DNA from: Paenibacillus sp. sptzw28
GTDB taxonomy: Bacteria; Bacillota; Bacilli; Paenibacillales; Paenibacillaceae
Direction: 5' to 3'
DNA: 64,000 nt
Assembly (NCBI RefSeq): GCF_019550795.1
Contig: NZ_CP080545.1
Coordinates: 2,499,501 to 2,563,500, forward strand
The position numbers and the translations under genes are program-made. Below are positions 63,768 to 64,000 of this stretch, one piece after another; position 1 is the first letter of the stretch, and every line of letters begins with the position of its first letter. The notes under the pieces were generated by a model. It searched no databases and was not told the DNA's origin. It worked only from the letters and a program-made list of their open reading frames with translations.

Positions 63768-64000
63768 ATGCTTAAGCGCAGATGGCCGCTTACGGTAGCC
63801 GCCGGGATGCTGATTTGTATCTTCTGGTCGTATATCGCCAGTCTCGGTACAGGCGGCTCGCTAAATCGTCTGGAATCGGCGCTCCAGGATTTAATGATGC
63901 AGCAGAGCGATGCCGAGAGGGCGCCTTATGATGACATCAAAATCATTAAAATCGATCAGGGCTCGCTTGATCAGCTAGGACAATTTCCATGGGACCGGGC
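63768..64000 (+). CDS. CHASE2-domain membrane sensor, 3' end outside the window
   Basis: The first 77 residues only. A basic start MLKRRWPLTVAAGMLICIFWSY gives an N-terminal helix; the following extracytoplasmic part ends IIKIDQGSLDQLGQFPWDR, the conserved opening of CHASE2 sensor domains. Such proteins continue with two or three helices and an output domain (adenylate cyclase, kinase or GGDEF), which cannot be seen here. CGGGGGA precedes ATG 63768. Confidence 0.75.
   Translation, partial: MLKRRWPLTVAAGMLICIFWSYIASLGTGGSLNRLESALQDLMMQQSDAERAPYDDIKIIKIDQGSLDQLGQFPWDR

Overview
This window looks like a chromosomal segment of a spore-forming Firmicute of the Paenibacillus/Cohnella type. It carries sporulation genes (a SafA-like coat protein, bofC, spoVB, a SpoIID-family protein), strong AGGAGG ribosome-binding sites, T-box leaders, and a gene order that follows the Bacillus subtilis safA-bofC-ruv-queA-tgt-yajC-spoVB-comN-secDF-recJ-apt-relA-dtd-hisS-aspS-rarA-cymR-alaS-mltG region. 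ruvC is present, and secD and secF are separate genes. These points fit Paenibacillaceae better than Bacillus; the assignment is inference. I saw no tRNA or rRNA gene, CRISPR array, prophage or transposase.

Layout. 1-3 kb: spore genes safA and bofC. 3-10.5 kb: ruvCAB with a possible SOS box, a DCC thiol oxidoreductase, a SpoIID/SPOR protein, then queA-tgt-yajC (queuosine and preprotein translocation). 10.5-15.4 kb: membrane proteins PAP2, YrzE-like, DUF421 and SpoVB, then comN. 15.4-26.5 kb: secD-secF, a CDF transporter with altered metal ligands, recJ-apt, relA-dtd, a candidate compact 6S-like RNA, a small ORF, hemZ. 26.65-27.25 kb: a 605-bp noncoding palindromic repeat element, the most unusual object here. 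27.3-32.5 kb: T-box-controlled hisS-aspS, tcdA and a YdeI/OmpD-associated protein. 32.6-38.3 kb: mntH, rarA, a CNNM-type membrane protein, mnmA. 38.5-50.1 kb: cymR-cysteine desulfurase-PRC barrel-zinc ribbon, an AI-2E family protein, T-box-controlled alaS, ireB-ruvX-two DUF1292 genes, mltG and the paired U32 tRNA hydroxylases. 50.3-57.9 kb: a chemoreceptor, YugP-like protease, a MerR regulator and an ammonium transporter-DUF294-exonuclease cluster. 58-64 kb: M67 protease, MFS exporter, TlpA-like thioredoxin, citramalate synthase, a small ORF coupled to a Y-family polymerase, a ferredoxin, and the start of a CHASE2 protein cut by the window end.

Themes. Much of the window is housekeeping for translation and tRNA: queA, tgt, dtd, hisS, aspS, alaS, tcdA, mnmA, cysteine desulfurase and the U32 pair. 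mnmA, the desulfurase and cymR form a divergent sulfur cluster, the desulfurase presumably feeding MnmA. DNA repair is represented by ruvCAB, recJ, rarA, ruvX and dinB. The amt gene has three candidate GlnR/TnrA-type boxes upstream and is followed by a GlnD-like DUF294 protein instead of a PII gene. The best candidates for something undescribed are the palindromic element at 26648-27252, the 6S-like RNA at 24550-24672, the amt-DUF294-exonuclease cluster and the small ORF in front of dinB.
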